Part shown: positions 27,992 through 36,996 of the stretch, piece after piece
Layout of the letters: each line of letters opens with the position of its first letter
Position numbering within the stretch: the stretch's first letter is position 1
Assembly (NCBI RefSeq): GCF_010365055.1
Contig: NZ_JAAFHA010000016.1
Location: 1 to 56,505, forward strand
Origin: Rhodoferax sp.
Lineage (GTDB): Bacteria; Pseudomonadota; Gammaproteobacteria; Burkholderiales; Burkholderiaceae_C
Direction of reading: 5' to 3'
DNA: 56,505 nt
Translations under genes and position numbers: made by a program
The notes under the pieces: model-generated
What the model saw: only the letters and a program-made list of their open reading frames with translations
Database searches by the model: none
Told to the model about the DNA's origin: nothing

Positions 27992-29690
27992 GTTGCCGTG
28001 CTGCATCCTCGACGATCCAGCGCGCCGCCTTCTCGGCAATCATCAAGGTCGGCGAGTTGGTGTTGCCGCTGGTGATCACCGGCATCACGCCGGCATCGAC
28101 CACGCGCAAGCCCGCAATCAGGCCGCCGCGGTTGCCACGCACCCGCAGGCGCGCATCGACCACCGCCAGCGGGTCGTCGGTCGCGCCCATTTTGGTGGTG
28201 CCGACCGGGTGAAAGATGGTGGTGGCAATGTCGCCGGCCAGGCGCGCAAGTTCGTCGTCGGTCTGAAACTGCACGCCGGGCTTGAACTCCTGCGGCTGGT
28301 AGTTGGCCAGCGCCGGCTGCGCCACGATGGTGCGCGTCAGGCGCAGCGAGTCGGCCGCCACCTGGCGATCCGCCTCGGTGCTCAGGTAGTGCGGTGCAAT
28401 GGCAGGCGCCGCATCAAAGCGCGGGCTCTGGATCTGCACCGTGCCGCGGCTGCTGGGCTGCAGGTTGCAGACACTGGCGGTGAAGGCGTTGAAGCGGTGC
28501 AACGGCTCGCCAAACGCGTCCAGGCTGAGCGGCTGCACGTGGTACTCGATGTTGGGGTAAGGCTGGCTGGCGTCGCTGCGGGTGAAGGCGCCCAGCTGAC
28601 TCGGCGCCATGCTCATCGGGCCACTGCGTTTGAGCGCGTACTCCAGGCCGATCATGGCCTTGCCCCACAGCGAGTTGGCCTGGGTGTTGAGCGTCTTCAC
28701 GCCGGTCACCTTGAACACGGTGCGAATCTGCAGGTGATCCTGCAAGTTGGCGCCCACCCCCGGCGCGTCCGCCTGCACCACAATGCCATGCTGCTGCAAC
28801 AGCGCGGCCGGGCCGATGCCGGAGAGTTGCAGAATCTGCGGCGAGCCGATGCTGCCGGCGCTCAGGATCACCTCAAAGCTGGCGCTGGCGTTCACCATCT
28901 CGCCTTTGACGCAGACCTGCACGCCGCTGCAGCGCTGGCTGCCGTCCAGCTGGTTTTGCAGCTGCAGTTGGACCACCTGCGCTGAGGTCCAGAGCGTGAA
29001 ATTGGGCCTGTTCATGCAGGTGGGGCGCAAAAACGCCTTGGCCGTGCTCCAACGCCAGCCTCTTTTCTGGTTGACCTCAAAGTAGCCAACGCCCTCGTTG
29101 GAGCCGGCGTTGAAGTCGTCGGTCGGGTTGATGCCCGCCTGCTGCGCGGCTTGTGCAAACGCATCCAGAATGTCCCAGCGCAGGCGCTGCTTTTCGACCC
29201 GCCACTCGCCGGCGTTGCCATGGAAGTTCTTGAAATCTTCAAGTCTTTTTGGCCTCTGGCCCCCGTCCTTAATGCTTGAGTAGCTATCCAATTTATAGTG
29301 ACTCTCATGCGCCATGAAGTCGGGCAAACAGCGCTGCCACGACCAGGCATCGTCGCCGGTGAGCTGCGCCCACTGGTCATAGTCATGCGCCTGGCCGCGC
29401 ATGTAGATCATGCCGTTGATGCTGCTGCAGCCGCCCAGCGTCTTGCCGCGTGGATAGCGCAAGGCGCGGCCATTCAGGCCGACTTCGGCCTCGGTCTGAT
29501 ACAGCCAGTCGGTGCGCGGGTTGCCGATGCAGTGCAGGTAGCCCACCGGGATGTGAATCCAGGGGTAATCGTCTTTGCCGCCGGCCTCGATCAGCAGCAC
29601 GCGCTTGGCCGGATCCTTGGACAGCCGGTTCGCCAGCAGGCAACCGGCGGTGCCAGCGCCGATGATGATGTAGTCAAACGTGGTGCTCAT
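27981..29690 (-). CDS. GMC-family FAD-dependent oxidoreductase (choline dehydrogenase-like)
   Basis: A 569-residue flavoprotein. The FAD dinucleotide fold is at residues 6-36 (DYIIIGAGTAGCLLANRLS ... VLLIEAGG); GMC signature 1 is RYPRGKTLGGCSSINGMIYM (79-98) and signature 2 is GSIGSPQILQLSGIGP. The C-terminal active-site His lies in TTIFHPVGTTKMG, with the second catalytic residue near VVDAGVMPVITSGNTN. The substrate is an alcohol of unknown identity. Residues about 133-152 (between HESHY and NFHGNAGEW) come from a dispersed repeat inserted without breaking the frame (copy C). The start at 29690 gives STTFDYIII; an ATG 6 codons upstream is possible. Confidence 0.9.
   Translation of the reverse strand: MSTTFDYIIIGAGTAGCLLANRLSKDPAKRVLLIEAGGKDDYPWIHIPVGYLHCIGNPRTDWLYQTEAEVGLNGRALRYPRGKTLGGCSSINGMIYMRGQAHDYDQWAQLTGDDAWSWQRCLPDFMAHESHYKLDSYSSIKDGGQRPKRLEDFKNFHGNAGEWRVEKQRLRWDILDAFAQAAQQAGINPTDDFNAGSNEGVGYFEVNQKRGWRWSTAKAFLRPTCMNRPNFTLWTSAQVVQLQLQNQLDGSQRCSGVQVCVKGEMVNASASFEVILSAGSIGSPQILQLSGIGPAALLQQHGIVVQADAPGVGANLQDHLQIRTVFKVTGVKTLNTQANSLWGKAMIGLEYALKRSGPMSMAPSQLGAFTRSDASQPYPNIEYHVQPLSLDAFGEPLHRFNAFTASVCNLQPSSRGTVQIQSPRFDAAPAIAPHYLSTEADRQVAADSLRLTRTIVAQPALANYQPQEFKPGVQFQTDDELARLAGDIATTIFHPVGTTKMGATDDPLAVVDARLRVRGNRGGLIAGLRVVDAGVMPVITSGNTNSPTLMIAEKAARWIVEDAARQLKG
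29244..29300 (+). repeat. Dispersed repeat copy C, inside the GMC oxidoreductase gene
   Basis: It contains GGCCTCTGGCCCCCGTCC and GAGTAGCTATCCAATTTATAG. Compared with copy E the CTAGAG core (minus strand) is CCAGAG here, which removes a TAG that would be in frame in the GMC gene. It adds about 20 codons. Confidence 0.75.
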
Positions 29691-29796
29691 GCGGCCATTC
29701 TGCCGCAAGGCGAAGAGCGGTCAAGCACCCCGGCGTCAGCGCTTGGCGTTACGATGCCCGCATGGTTCTTGTTTCTCCATTCCACGCTGAGTCGCC

Positions 29797-30927
29797 ATGA
29801 CGCCAGACGCCCCAAGCATTGAGCGCAGCCCTGCGGCTGACGGCGCAGGGCTGCGGCTGTCGGGTGATTGGTCGGCCGCGCGCCTGGCCGAGCCCGCCAA
29901 TTGGGCCCGTTTGCAGTCCGACTTGTCCTTCGCTGCCCCGGGTGACGCGGTGAAGCTCAGCTGGGACCTGCGCGGCCTGCAGCGGCTCGACCACACCGGG
30001 GCCCAGGTGCTGTGGAACGCCTGGGGCCACCAATGGCCCCCTCAGCTGTTGATTGAACCGCCGCAGCGCGCCATGCTCGGCCGGGTCGAGCAGTACGCGC
30101 TGCCGGCGCCGGTGGCGCGGCGCACCAGTGCCTGGCAATTGTTTCTGGCGCTGGGCGCCCTGGTCTGGCTGTTGATTGACCACCTGAGGGATGCGACCCG
30201 GCTGCTCGGCCAGTTGTTGCTGGACACGCTCAAGCTGCTGCGCGCGCCCGCCAAGGGCCCGTGGCGTGACGTGTCGGGCCACCTGTTTCGCATCGGCGCC
30301 ACCGCGCTGCCGATTACCGCGCTGCTGGGTTTTTTGATTGGCGTGGTGCTGGCGTACTTGATGTCGCTGCAACTGCGCCAGTTTGGCGCCGACAGCTTCA
30401 TCGTCAATATTTTGGGCATGTCGGTGATTCGCGAGCTCGGGCCGGTGCTGGCCGCGATCCTGATTGCCGGGCGCTCGGGTTCGACCATCACGGCGCAAAT
30501 CGGCGTCATGCGCGTCACCGAAGAGCTTGACGCCATGCGCGTGATGGGCATCGCCCAAGGTTACCGGCTGGTGTTGCCGCGCGCCATTGCCATGGCGCTG
30601 GCGATGCCGCTGCTCACGGTCTGGACCTCACTGGCGGCCTTGTTTGGCGGCATGCTGGCCGCTGACCTGGCCATGGGCGTGACACCAGCGTATTTTTTTG
30701 CCGCCTTGCCCCGTGCAGTCGAAGCCTCCAACCTGACGCTGGCGATGAGCAAATCGGTGGTGTTTGGCCTGCTGATCGCCCTGATCGGCTGCCACTACGG
30801 CCTGCGCGTCAAGCCCAACACCGAGAGCCTGGGCCAAGGCACGACCGCCTCGGTGGTGACCTCGATTGCCATGGTGATTCTGGTCGACGCGGTGTTTGCG
30901 CTGGTGTTCAAGGACGTGGGCATATGA
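29797..30927 (+). CDS. mlaE: MlaE-type lipid ABC transporter permease with N-terminal STAS domain
   Basis: A 376-residue protein. Residues about 15-110 resemble a STAS domain (LRLSGDWSAARLAEPANWAR; VKLSWDLRGLQRLDHTGAQV), and the rest is the MlaE permease (FRIGATALPITALLGFLIGV, then QLRQFGADSFIVNI, LGPVLAAILIAGRSGS and EELDAMRVMG). In the canonical Mla system the STAS protein MlaB is separate; here it is fused to the permease. Overlaps the ATPase gene by 4 bases. Role: phospholipid or other hydrophobic substrate transport between inner and outer membrane. Confidence 0.88.
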   Translation: MTPDAPSIERSPAADGAGLRLSGDWSAARLAEPANWARLQSDLSFAAPGDAVKLSWDLRGLQRLDHTGAQVLWNAWGHQWPPQLLIEPPQRAMLGRVEQYALPAPVARRTSAWQLFLALGALVWLLIDHLRDATRLLGQLLLDTLKLLRAPAKGPWRDVSGHLFRIGATALPITALLGFLIGVVLAYLMSLQLRQFGADSFIVNILGMSVIRELGPVLAAILIAGRSGSTITAQIGVMRVTEELDAMRVMGIAQGYRLVLPRAIAMALAMPLLTVWTSLAALFGGMLAADLAMGVTPAYFFAALPRAVEASNLTLAMSKSVVFGLLIALIGCHYGLRVKPNTESLGQGTTASVVTSIAMVILVDAVFALVFKDVGI

Positions 30928-31730
30928 GCGCCGGCGCGCCAGCTGCCCCGGCCGTGGTCGACATCGACAAACTCTGGTCGGTATTCCACACCGCCGGGCG
31001 CGACGCCGTGGTGCACCAGGACCTGAACCTGCGCATCGAAGCCGGTGAGTTCATGAGCATCGTCGGCGGCTCCGGCAGCGGCAAGACCGTGCTGCTGCGC
31101 CAGATCCTGGGGCTGGAGAAGCCCGCCCGGGGCCGCGTCACGGTGCTGGGCCAACCAGCAGCGCAACTCGGCGCCGAAGGCGCGGCCAGCCGCGTCGGCA
31201 TGCTGTTCCAGCATGGCGCCTTGTTTTCTGCGTTCACGGTGCTGGAGAACATTGGCTTTGCGCTGCGCGAGCTCGGCACCCTGCCGCTCCCGCTGATTCG
31301 GGAGGTGGCCATGGTCAAGCTGCAGATGGTCGGCCTGGATCCAGCGCAGGCGCACAAAATGCCGTCTGACTTGTCCGGTGGCATGATCAAGCGGGTGGCG
31401 CTGGCGCGCGCGCTGGTGATGGACCCGCCGCTGCTGCTGCTCGATGAGCCCACCGCCGGGCTCGACCCCGACAGTGCCGACGGCTTTGTGGCGCTGCTGC
31501 GCTCGCTGCACCAGGAGCTCGGCCTGACGGTGGTGATGGTGACGCACGACCTGGACACCCTGTTCGAGCTCAGCACCCGAATTGCCGTGGTGGCCGAAAA
31601 GCGAATCATTGCCTGCGGCACGCCCGTGGAGGTGATGGCGCATGATCATCCGTTTGTTCACGACTTTTTTCTGGGCGAGCGTGGCCAGCGGGCTGCGGCC
31701 GTGTTGCGTCAATCCCCGCTTACCGAGTAA
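30924..31730 (+). CDS. mlaF: MlaF-type lipid ABC transporter ATPase
   Basis: A 268-residue ATPase. It has Walker A GGSGSGKTVLLRQ, Q-loop LFQHGALFSAFTV, the MlaF-type signature [15 protein letters not shown], Walker B LLLLDEPTAGLDP and the switch VTHDLDTLFEL. FMSIVGGSGSGK and the Ser-Gly-Gly-Met signature separate it from amino-acid or polyamine ATPases. Energises the MlaE-like permease. Confidence 0.9.
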   Translation: MSAGAPAAPAVVDIDKLWSVFHTAGRDAVVHQDLNLRIEAGEFMSIVGGSGSGKTVLLRQILGLEKPARGRVTVLGQPAAQLGAEGAASRVGMLFQHGALFSAFTVLENIGFALRELGTLPLPLIREVAMVKLQMVGLDPAQAHKMPSDLSGGMIKRVALARALVMDPPLLLLDEPTAGLDPDSADGFVALLRSLHQELGLTVVMVTHDLDTLFELSTRIAVVAEKRIIACGTPVEVMAHDHPFVHDFFLGERGQRAAAVLRQSPLTE

Positions 31731-31741
31731 AACACAGACTT

Positions 31742-32707
31742 ATGGAAAACAAATCTCATGCCCTGGCCGCTGGCGCCTTTGTGCTGCTGATGCTGGCCCT
31801 GCTGGTTGGGCTGGCACTCTGGCTGACCCGCGACACGCAGTCGCAGCGAATCTATGAGCTCTCCAGCGCTGAGGCCATTTCCGGCCTGCAGCCGCAAGCC
31901 ACGGTGCGTTTCAAAGGCGTGAACGTAGGCAAGGTCAGCGCCATTGGCTTTGATCCGGTGACGCCCGGCAATGTGCTGATCCGCATCGCGGTGGATGAGC
32001 AGGCCCCGATCACCCAATCCACCTTCGCTACCCTCGGTTTTCAGGGTGTCACCGGGCTGGCGTTCATCCAGCTCGACGACACCGGAACCTCCAAAGTCGC
32101 GCTGCGCGCCGATTTGGACCCGCCCGCGCGCATTCCGATGCGCCCGGGCCTGTTGGCTGAACTGTCCGAGCGGGGCCTGCGCATCATGGGGCAGCTGGAA
32201 GAAACCACGCAGCGCGTCAACAAGCTGCTGGGTGACGACAACCAGAAGACCGTGATCGGCGCGATCGACAACATCGGTCAGGCGGCGCGCGGACTGCAGC
32301 AGTTTTCAGACCGCACCGGCAAGCTGCTGACGCCGATGGTGCAGGACGCCACCGTCGCTCTCAAGTCGATGCAAGCCACGTCCGAGCGGGTCGGCGACAG
32401 CGCCGACGAGGCCCGCGTCTCGGCCCGCGCCTTCCGAGCCGTCACCGAGCGCATGAACGAGCCCGGCGGCACGCTCGACCAGCTCAGCTTGGGGGTTGGC
32501 ACACTGGGGGCCACCGCCCAAACCCTGAACACCTTGACGCTGCCGCGCCTGAATCAGGCGCTGGGCGACACCGCCCGCATGACGCGCCAGGTCGGGCGGG
32601 CGGCCGTCAACGTCAGCGACAACCCGCAGTCCCTGCTCTTGGGCAATGGGCCGCAGGCGCCTGGCCCGGGCGAACCCGGCTTTTCTGCAACCCCAGGTCA
32701 ACCATGA
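31742..32707 (+). CDS. mlaD: MCE-domain lipid-transport protein (MlaD family)
   Basis: A 321-residue protein with an N-terminal transmembrane anchor (AAGAFVLLMLALLVGLALWL, residues about 9-28) and an MCE domain (SGLQPQATVRFKGVNVGKVS and PITQSTFATLGFQGVTGLAFI). A long amphipathic helical region follows (LLGDDNQKTVIGAIDNIGQA) with a Pro/Gly tail. The length and long helical part are like periplasm-spanning MCE proteins rather than the short MlaD of Escherichia coli (about 180). It is probably a periplasmic hexamer. Confidence 0.88.
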   Translation: MENKSHALAAGAFVLLMLALLVGLALWLTRDTQSQRIYELSSAEAISGLQPQATVRFKGVNVGKVSAIGFDPVTPGNVLIRIAVDEQAPITQSTFATLGFQGVTGLAFIQLDDTGTSKVALRADLDPPARIPMRPGLLAELSERGLRIMGQLEETTQRVNKLLGDDNQKTVIGAIDNIGQAARGLQQFSDRTGKLLTPMVQDATVALKSMQATSERVGDSADEARVSARAFRAVTERMNEPGGTLDQLSLGVGTLGATAQTLNTLTLPRLNQALGDTARMTRQVGRAAVNVSDNPQSLLLGNGPQAPGPGEPGFSATPGQP

Positions 32708-33408
32708 AATACGCTGTAAATTTCATAGCATCCAACGCTCATTCTACGGGGGCTAGAGCCCTAATTCTTCTATTTTTTGTGACGCTCACTGGCTGTTCGC
32801 TGACGCGCCCCACGGCACGTCCGGCGGTGTATGACTTTGGACCCGGTGGTCTGAGCAGCGCGCCGGCGCCCCAGGCGGGCCACGTCGGCGCGTCTGCCCT
32901 GGCGCCACTCGTCCTGGAAGAGGTGAAGGCCAGCAGCGCACTGGACGGCAGTGCCGTGCTGTACCGGCTGGCTTATACCAATGCGCAGCAACTGCGGCCC
33001 TACGCGCAGGCGCGCTGGAGCATGCCACCGGCCCAACTGGTACGCCAGCGCCTGCGCGAACAGCTGGGGCAAGACCGCGCCCTGCTGGAGCCGGGAGCCG
33101 TCGTCAGCGCGGCCAAGCTGGCAACGCCGGACGGGCTGGCCAGCGTGACCCCGATCAACCTGGGCGTGGAGCTCGAAGAATTCAGCCAGCTGTTTGAAAC
33201 GCCCGGCTCAAGCGTGGGCCTGCTGCGCCTGCGTGCCACGCTCACCCAGGCCAGCCCCAGCGGGGCAGGCTTGCTGGCGCAGCGCATCATCGTGGTGCAG
33301 CGCCCGGCCCCCAGCGCCGATGCCGTCGGCGGTGTCCAGGCCTTGAAGCTCGCCACCGATGCGGCGGCGCAGGAGTTGGCGCAGTGGTTGCAGCAGTTGG
33401 GTCGTTAG
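32704..33408 (+). CDS. ABC-type transport auxiliary lipoprotein (PqiC-like)
   Basis: A 234-residue lipoprotein with lipobox LTGC and lipidated Cys near residue 31. The mature part contains YDFGPGG, LAPLVLEEVKASSALDGSAV, YRLAYTNAQQLRPYAQARW and a C-terminal helix (LATDAAAQELAQWLQQL), the ABC_trans_aux/PqiC pattern. It probably sits in the outer membrane as the receiving partner of the MCE protein. The start overlaps mlaD by 4 bases. Residues about 3-23, most of the signal peptide, are encoded by a copy of the dispersed repeat (copy D), which is unusual. Confidence 0.85.
   Translation: MKYAVNFIASNAHSTGARALILLFFVTLTGCSLTRPTARPAVYDFGPGGLSSAPAPQAGHVGASALAPLVLEEVKASSALDGSAVLYRLAYTNAQQLRPYAQARWSMPPAQLVRQRLREQLGQDRALLEPGAVVSAAKLATPDGLASVTPINLGVELEEFSQLFETPGSSVGLLRLRATLTQASPSGAGLLAQRIIVVQRPAPSADAVGGVQALKLATDAAAQELAQWLQQLGR
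32710..32771 (-). repeat. Dispersed repeat copy D, forming the signal-peptide codons of the lipoprotein gene
   Basis: On the minus strand it reads AGGGCTCTAGCCCCCGTAGA, then about 10 variable bases and TGGATGCTATGAAATTTACA, matching the core and the AT-rich end of copies A, B, C and E. Confidence 0.7.
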
Positions 33409-33447
33409 GCGCCAAGCGCCCGCGGCTAACTGCGGGTCCGCAGCGGC

Positions 33448-33846
33448 TTAGCGCGAAGCGGTGCCGGTGAGCACCGGCAGACCGGCCCGCTGCCAGGCCA
33501 GCATACCGCCCTCGACGTTAGAGGCGGCGCCGAAGCCCGCTGTTTCGAGCAGCGCGGTGGCCTGCGCCGAGCGCCGGCCGGAGCGGCAAATCAACACCAC
33601 GCGCTGGCCTTTGAAGGGTGCGATCTCCTTGAGCCGCTGTGCCAGCTGGCCCAGCGGGATCAGCGTGCTGCCAGGGGCATGACCCTGCGCGTACTCATCG
33701 ACTTCGCGCACGTCCAGCAGCAGCGCACCGCTGCTTTGCAGCGCGGCGGCCTGTTTGACATTGACGGCGGGCAGACCTGCGCTGGCGGCCTGTGTCAGCG
33801 CCAGCAAGGTGATCGCCAGCAGGGACTTGCCTAAAGTTGGTTTCAT
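33448..33846 (-). CDS. Periplasmic rhodanese-like protein
   Basis: A 132-residue single-domain rhodanese with a signal peptide (LLAITLLALTQAASA, cleaved near ASA-G). LLLDVREVDEYAQGHAPGS is the first CH2 motif, and the active-site loop is Cys87-RSGRRS, a six-residue loop usual for thiosulfate sulfurtransferases of the GlpE/PspE size. NVEGGMLAWQRAGLPV ends the domain. AAGGAA precedes the ATG at 33846. It lies just beyond the distal end of the CRISPR array and has no visible link with it. Confidence 0.88.
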   Translation of the reverse strand: MKPTLGKSLLAITLLALTQAASAGLPAVNVKQAAALQSSGALLLDVREVDEYAQGHAPGSTLIPLGQLAQRLKEIAPFKGQRVVLICRSGRRSAQATALLETAGFGAASNVEGGMLAWQRAGLPVLTGTASR

Positions 33847-33947
33847 CGTGGTTCCTTTTGGCTTGGGGGATGGCTGCAAAGGGCGCAAGCATAGCAAGAC
33901 AGAGTCCTGACCTGAACCTGCAGGGATACAACTCAAGACAACGGCGT

Positions 33948-36771
33948 GTTTCAATCCGCGCCCAGCATGAATGCCGGGCGATCCAACACATCGCCCCCCA
34001 AGCCGCTGCTGGCAACCGGTTTCAATCCGCGCCCCGCATGAATGCCGGGCGATCCCATGCAAGAAGTGAAGTTCTTTGTCCCAGATCATGTTTCAATCCG
34101 CGCCCAGCATGAATGCCGGGCGATCCCGGTCATGTCGGGGAGTGGATTCGCTGGTAAACGGTTTCAATCCGCGCCCAGCATGAATGCCGGGCGATCCGGC
34201 CACCCACGCCGTAGAGCCGCAAGCCCTTAGGGTTTCAATCCGCGCCCAGCATGAATGCCGGGCGATCCGCAAGTGGTGCGGGTTTTTAAACCTAGATGGA
34301 GCGTTTCAATCCGCGCCCAGCATGAATGCCGGGCGATCCGTGAGTACGGATACCCAACGCTTGAAGCGGCGATGTTTCAATCCGCGCCCAGCATGAATGC
34401 CGGGCGATCCCTGATTACCGAGTGGTTTGTTTGCTTACCAAAGAAGTTTCAATCCGCGCCCAGCATGAATGCCGGGCGATCCTCCGAGGCGGGCTGCGAG
34501 CCCAAGAGTACATGCGTGTTTCAATCCGCGCCCAGCATGAATGCCGGGCGATCCACAACGTAAGTGCTGGCTACCTGGAAACGCTGCAGTTTCAATCCGC
34601 GCCCAGCATGAATGCCGGGCGATCCGGGCGGTGCCATCGCAGAAAAAATGGCATACAACTTGTTTCAATCCGCGCCCAGCATGAATGCCGGGCGATCCTG
34701 TACGCCTTTCAGCGCTGTACCACCTCAAGCGTGTTTCAATCCGCGCCCAGCATGAATGCCGGGCGATCCGGGCGCTGCCAAGGGCTTCATCAGCTATAGC
34801 AAGAAGTTTCAATCCGCGCCCAGCATGAATGCCGGGCGATCCTGTGATGGCATTTCTTGACGCATCAGAGTTTGTAGTTTCAATCCGCGCCCAGCATGAA
34901 TGCCGGGCGATCCCCGCATAGGCCGGGCTCTGTTGCTCCAGCCAGATGTTTCAATCCGCGCCCAGCATGAATGCCGGGCGATCCCCTGAGCCGCACGCTG
35001 CTGGCCAACCATGGCCGGATGTTTCAATCCGCGCCCAGCATGAATGCCGGGCGATCCCCAATGATGAATTGGCCGCCGCAATGAAAGAAGCTGTTTCAAT
35101 CCGCGCCCAGCATGAATGCCGGGCGATCCGCAGCAAATTGCCAGTGCAGCGACACCTGCACTGTTTCAATCCGCGCCCAGCATGAATGCCGGGCGATCCC
35201 TCTTTGTTTCCGGCGATGACGCGGATCCATGAGGTGTTTCAATCCGCGCCCAGCATGAATGCCGGGCGATCCCGAGCACTTTGACCACGATGTTGCTGAT
35301 CGAGTCGTTTCAATCCGCGCCCAGCATGAATGCCGGGCGATCCGTGCAGCCCGACTTTGTACTGACCGACGAGGATATGTTTCAATCCGCGCCCAGCATG
35401 AATGCCGGGCGATCCCAGGCGCCATAGAAGCTGGATGAGCGGGACCAGCACGTTTCAATCCGCGCCCAGCATGAATGCCGGGCGATCCAATCTGGTCGGC
35501 GGGTATCGCGCCGGTACCCCAAGTTTCAATCCGCGCCCAGCATGAATGCCGGGCGATCCGCTGCTTGACGTAGGGCTGGTAGTCGGCCAGCTTGTTTCAA
35601 TCCGCGCCCAGCATGAATGCCGGGCGATCCCTTCACGCTTGAGGCGTTGCAACTCGGTCCAGGGTTTCAATCCGCGCCCAGCATGAATGCCGGGCGATCC
35701 CCGCAAGAGTCGGCGCAAGCCGGGTATGACAAGGGGTTTCAATCCGCGCCCAGCATGAATGCCGGGCGATCCCCTGGCACGGTCAAAAGCGCATGTGGTC
35801 CGTGATGTTTCAATCCGCGCCCAGCATGAATGCCGGGCGATCCCCCCTGAGATGGGCGCCGAGAACGCCATGCCCGACATGTTTCAATCCGCGCCCAGCA
35901 TGAATGCCGGGCGATCCGCGCCACCAGCACCACCCTGCGCTGGAAAACACTGTTTCAATCCGCGCCCAGCATGAATGCCGGGCGATCCTTTGTGACGCTG
36001 GCCTTTGGCACAGCCACCACAGGTTTCAATCCGCGCCCAGCATGAATGCCGGGCGATCCCTGGCCAAGCTTGAGATTGGGCGGCGGCTTGCTGGTTTCAA
36101 TCCGCGCCCAGCATGAATGCCGGGCGATCCGATCTACGAGACCGCCATCTCCAAGCAAAAGGCCGTTTCAATCCGCGCCCAGCATGAATGCCGGGCGATC
36201 CGTGGCCGACGACGGCTCCGGTGCCTAGATTGATTTGTTTCAATCCGCGCCCAGCATGAATGCCGGGCGATCCACCGCATCGGCGGGGGTGGTGATGGTC
36301 AGCATGGGTTTCAATCCGCGCCCAGCATGAATGCCGGGCGATCCGGCAGGATGTAGGTGATGCCGCTGAGTTGGATGGGTTTCAATCCGCGCCCAGCATG
36401 AATGCCGGGCGATCCCAAACTGCTTTTCACCATGCAGGGTTTTTGTCTCGTTTCAATCCGCGCCCAGCATGAATGCCGGGCGATCCCCGAGCAAACGGCA
36501 CGGGTCACCGCCGTCAGCGCTGTTTCAATCCGCGCCCAGCATGAATGCCGGGCGATCCGCAGGCCGAGTTGGACTTCATCGCGCAAAAAGTCGTTTCAAT
36601 CCGCGCCCAGCATGAATGCCGGGCGATCCCGAGAGGTTTTCATGATGATTTGCTTTCTGGAATGTTTCAATCCGCGCCCAGCATGAATGCCGGGCGATCC
36701 CCGACGAAATCGGCCAGCCCGTCACCACATGGCAGTTTCAATCCGCGCCCAGCATGAATGCCGGGCGATCC
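33948..36771 (-). CRISPR. Type I-C CRISPR array, 40 repeats and 39 spacers
   Basis: Forty 37-bp repeats (33948-33984 to 36735-36771) separated by 39 spacers of 33-37 bases, 24 of them 34 long. On the minus strand the repeat begins GGATCGCCCGGCAT and ends GGGCGCGGATTGAAAC; the ATTGAAAC end is typical of type I-C and sets transcription from the cas2 side leftward. CGCCCGGCAT-TC-ATGCTGGGCG forms a 10-bp stem with one G-U pair. By Cas5d rules, cutting at the stem base would leave an 11-base handle CGGATTGAAAC. All repeats look identical except the second from the distal end (34019-34055), with one change at 34035. The newest spacer is 36701-36734. Confidence 0.98.
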
Positions 36772-36996
36772 GCTTCGCCGCCAAAGGCTTGTCAGCAAAG
36801 GCATTTTTGGTGCATTCGCGCGAACCTCGTTGCTCCACAAGACCAACCCCGTAGATTTGCGTGGAGAGATTCTGGAAAATCATTTGAATCAATGGCTTGC
36901 GTAGCGCGCGAACCCTATAGGGAGAAGTCAACCACTTGGGGTTCGCGGCATTGACCTTACCACAGGCCATGCGTCTGCGAGCACTTCGGGGCGCAA
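36772..36996 (-). promoter_or_regulatory. CRISPR leader
   Basis: The 225 bases between the cas2 stop and the leader-proximal repeat, poorer in G+C than the flanks. The 10-mer CGCGCGAACC occurs at 36817-36826 and 36905-36914, and CGCGAACCC (36907-36915) is mirrored by GGGTTCGCG (36938-36946), which could form a 9-bp stem. These may be integration-host-factor-like or Cas1-Cas2 guide sites. No confident -35/-10 pair was found. Confidence 0.75.

Noticed and set aside
33419..33436. CCCGC-N8-GCGGG hairpin between the lipoprotein and rhodanese genes as terminator
   Set aside because: Stem is only 5 bp and no T-run follows on either strand; common by chance in GC-rich DNA.
33985..36734. Self-targeting spacers within this window
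   Set aside because: I compared several spacers with the window by eye and saw no match, but this was not exhaustive; an alignment search is needed.
33948..36771. Open frames on both strands across the array, giving proteins with repeated SIRAQHECRAI or GSPGIHAGRGLK motifs
   Set aside because: They are translations of the CRISPR repeat; 37-bp repeats plus 34-base spacers keep frames open by chance. No gene.
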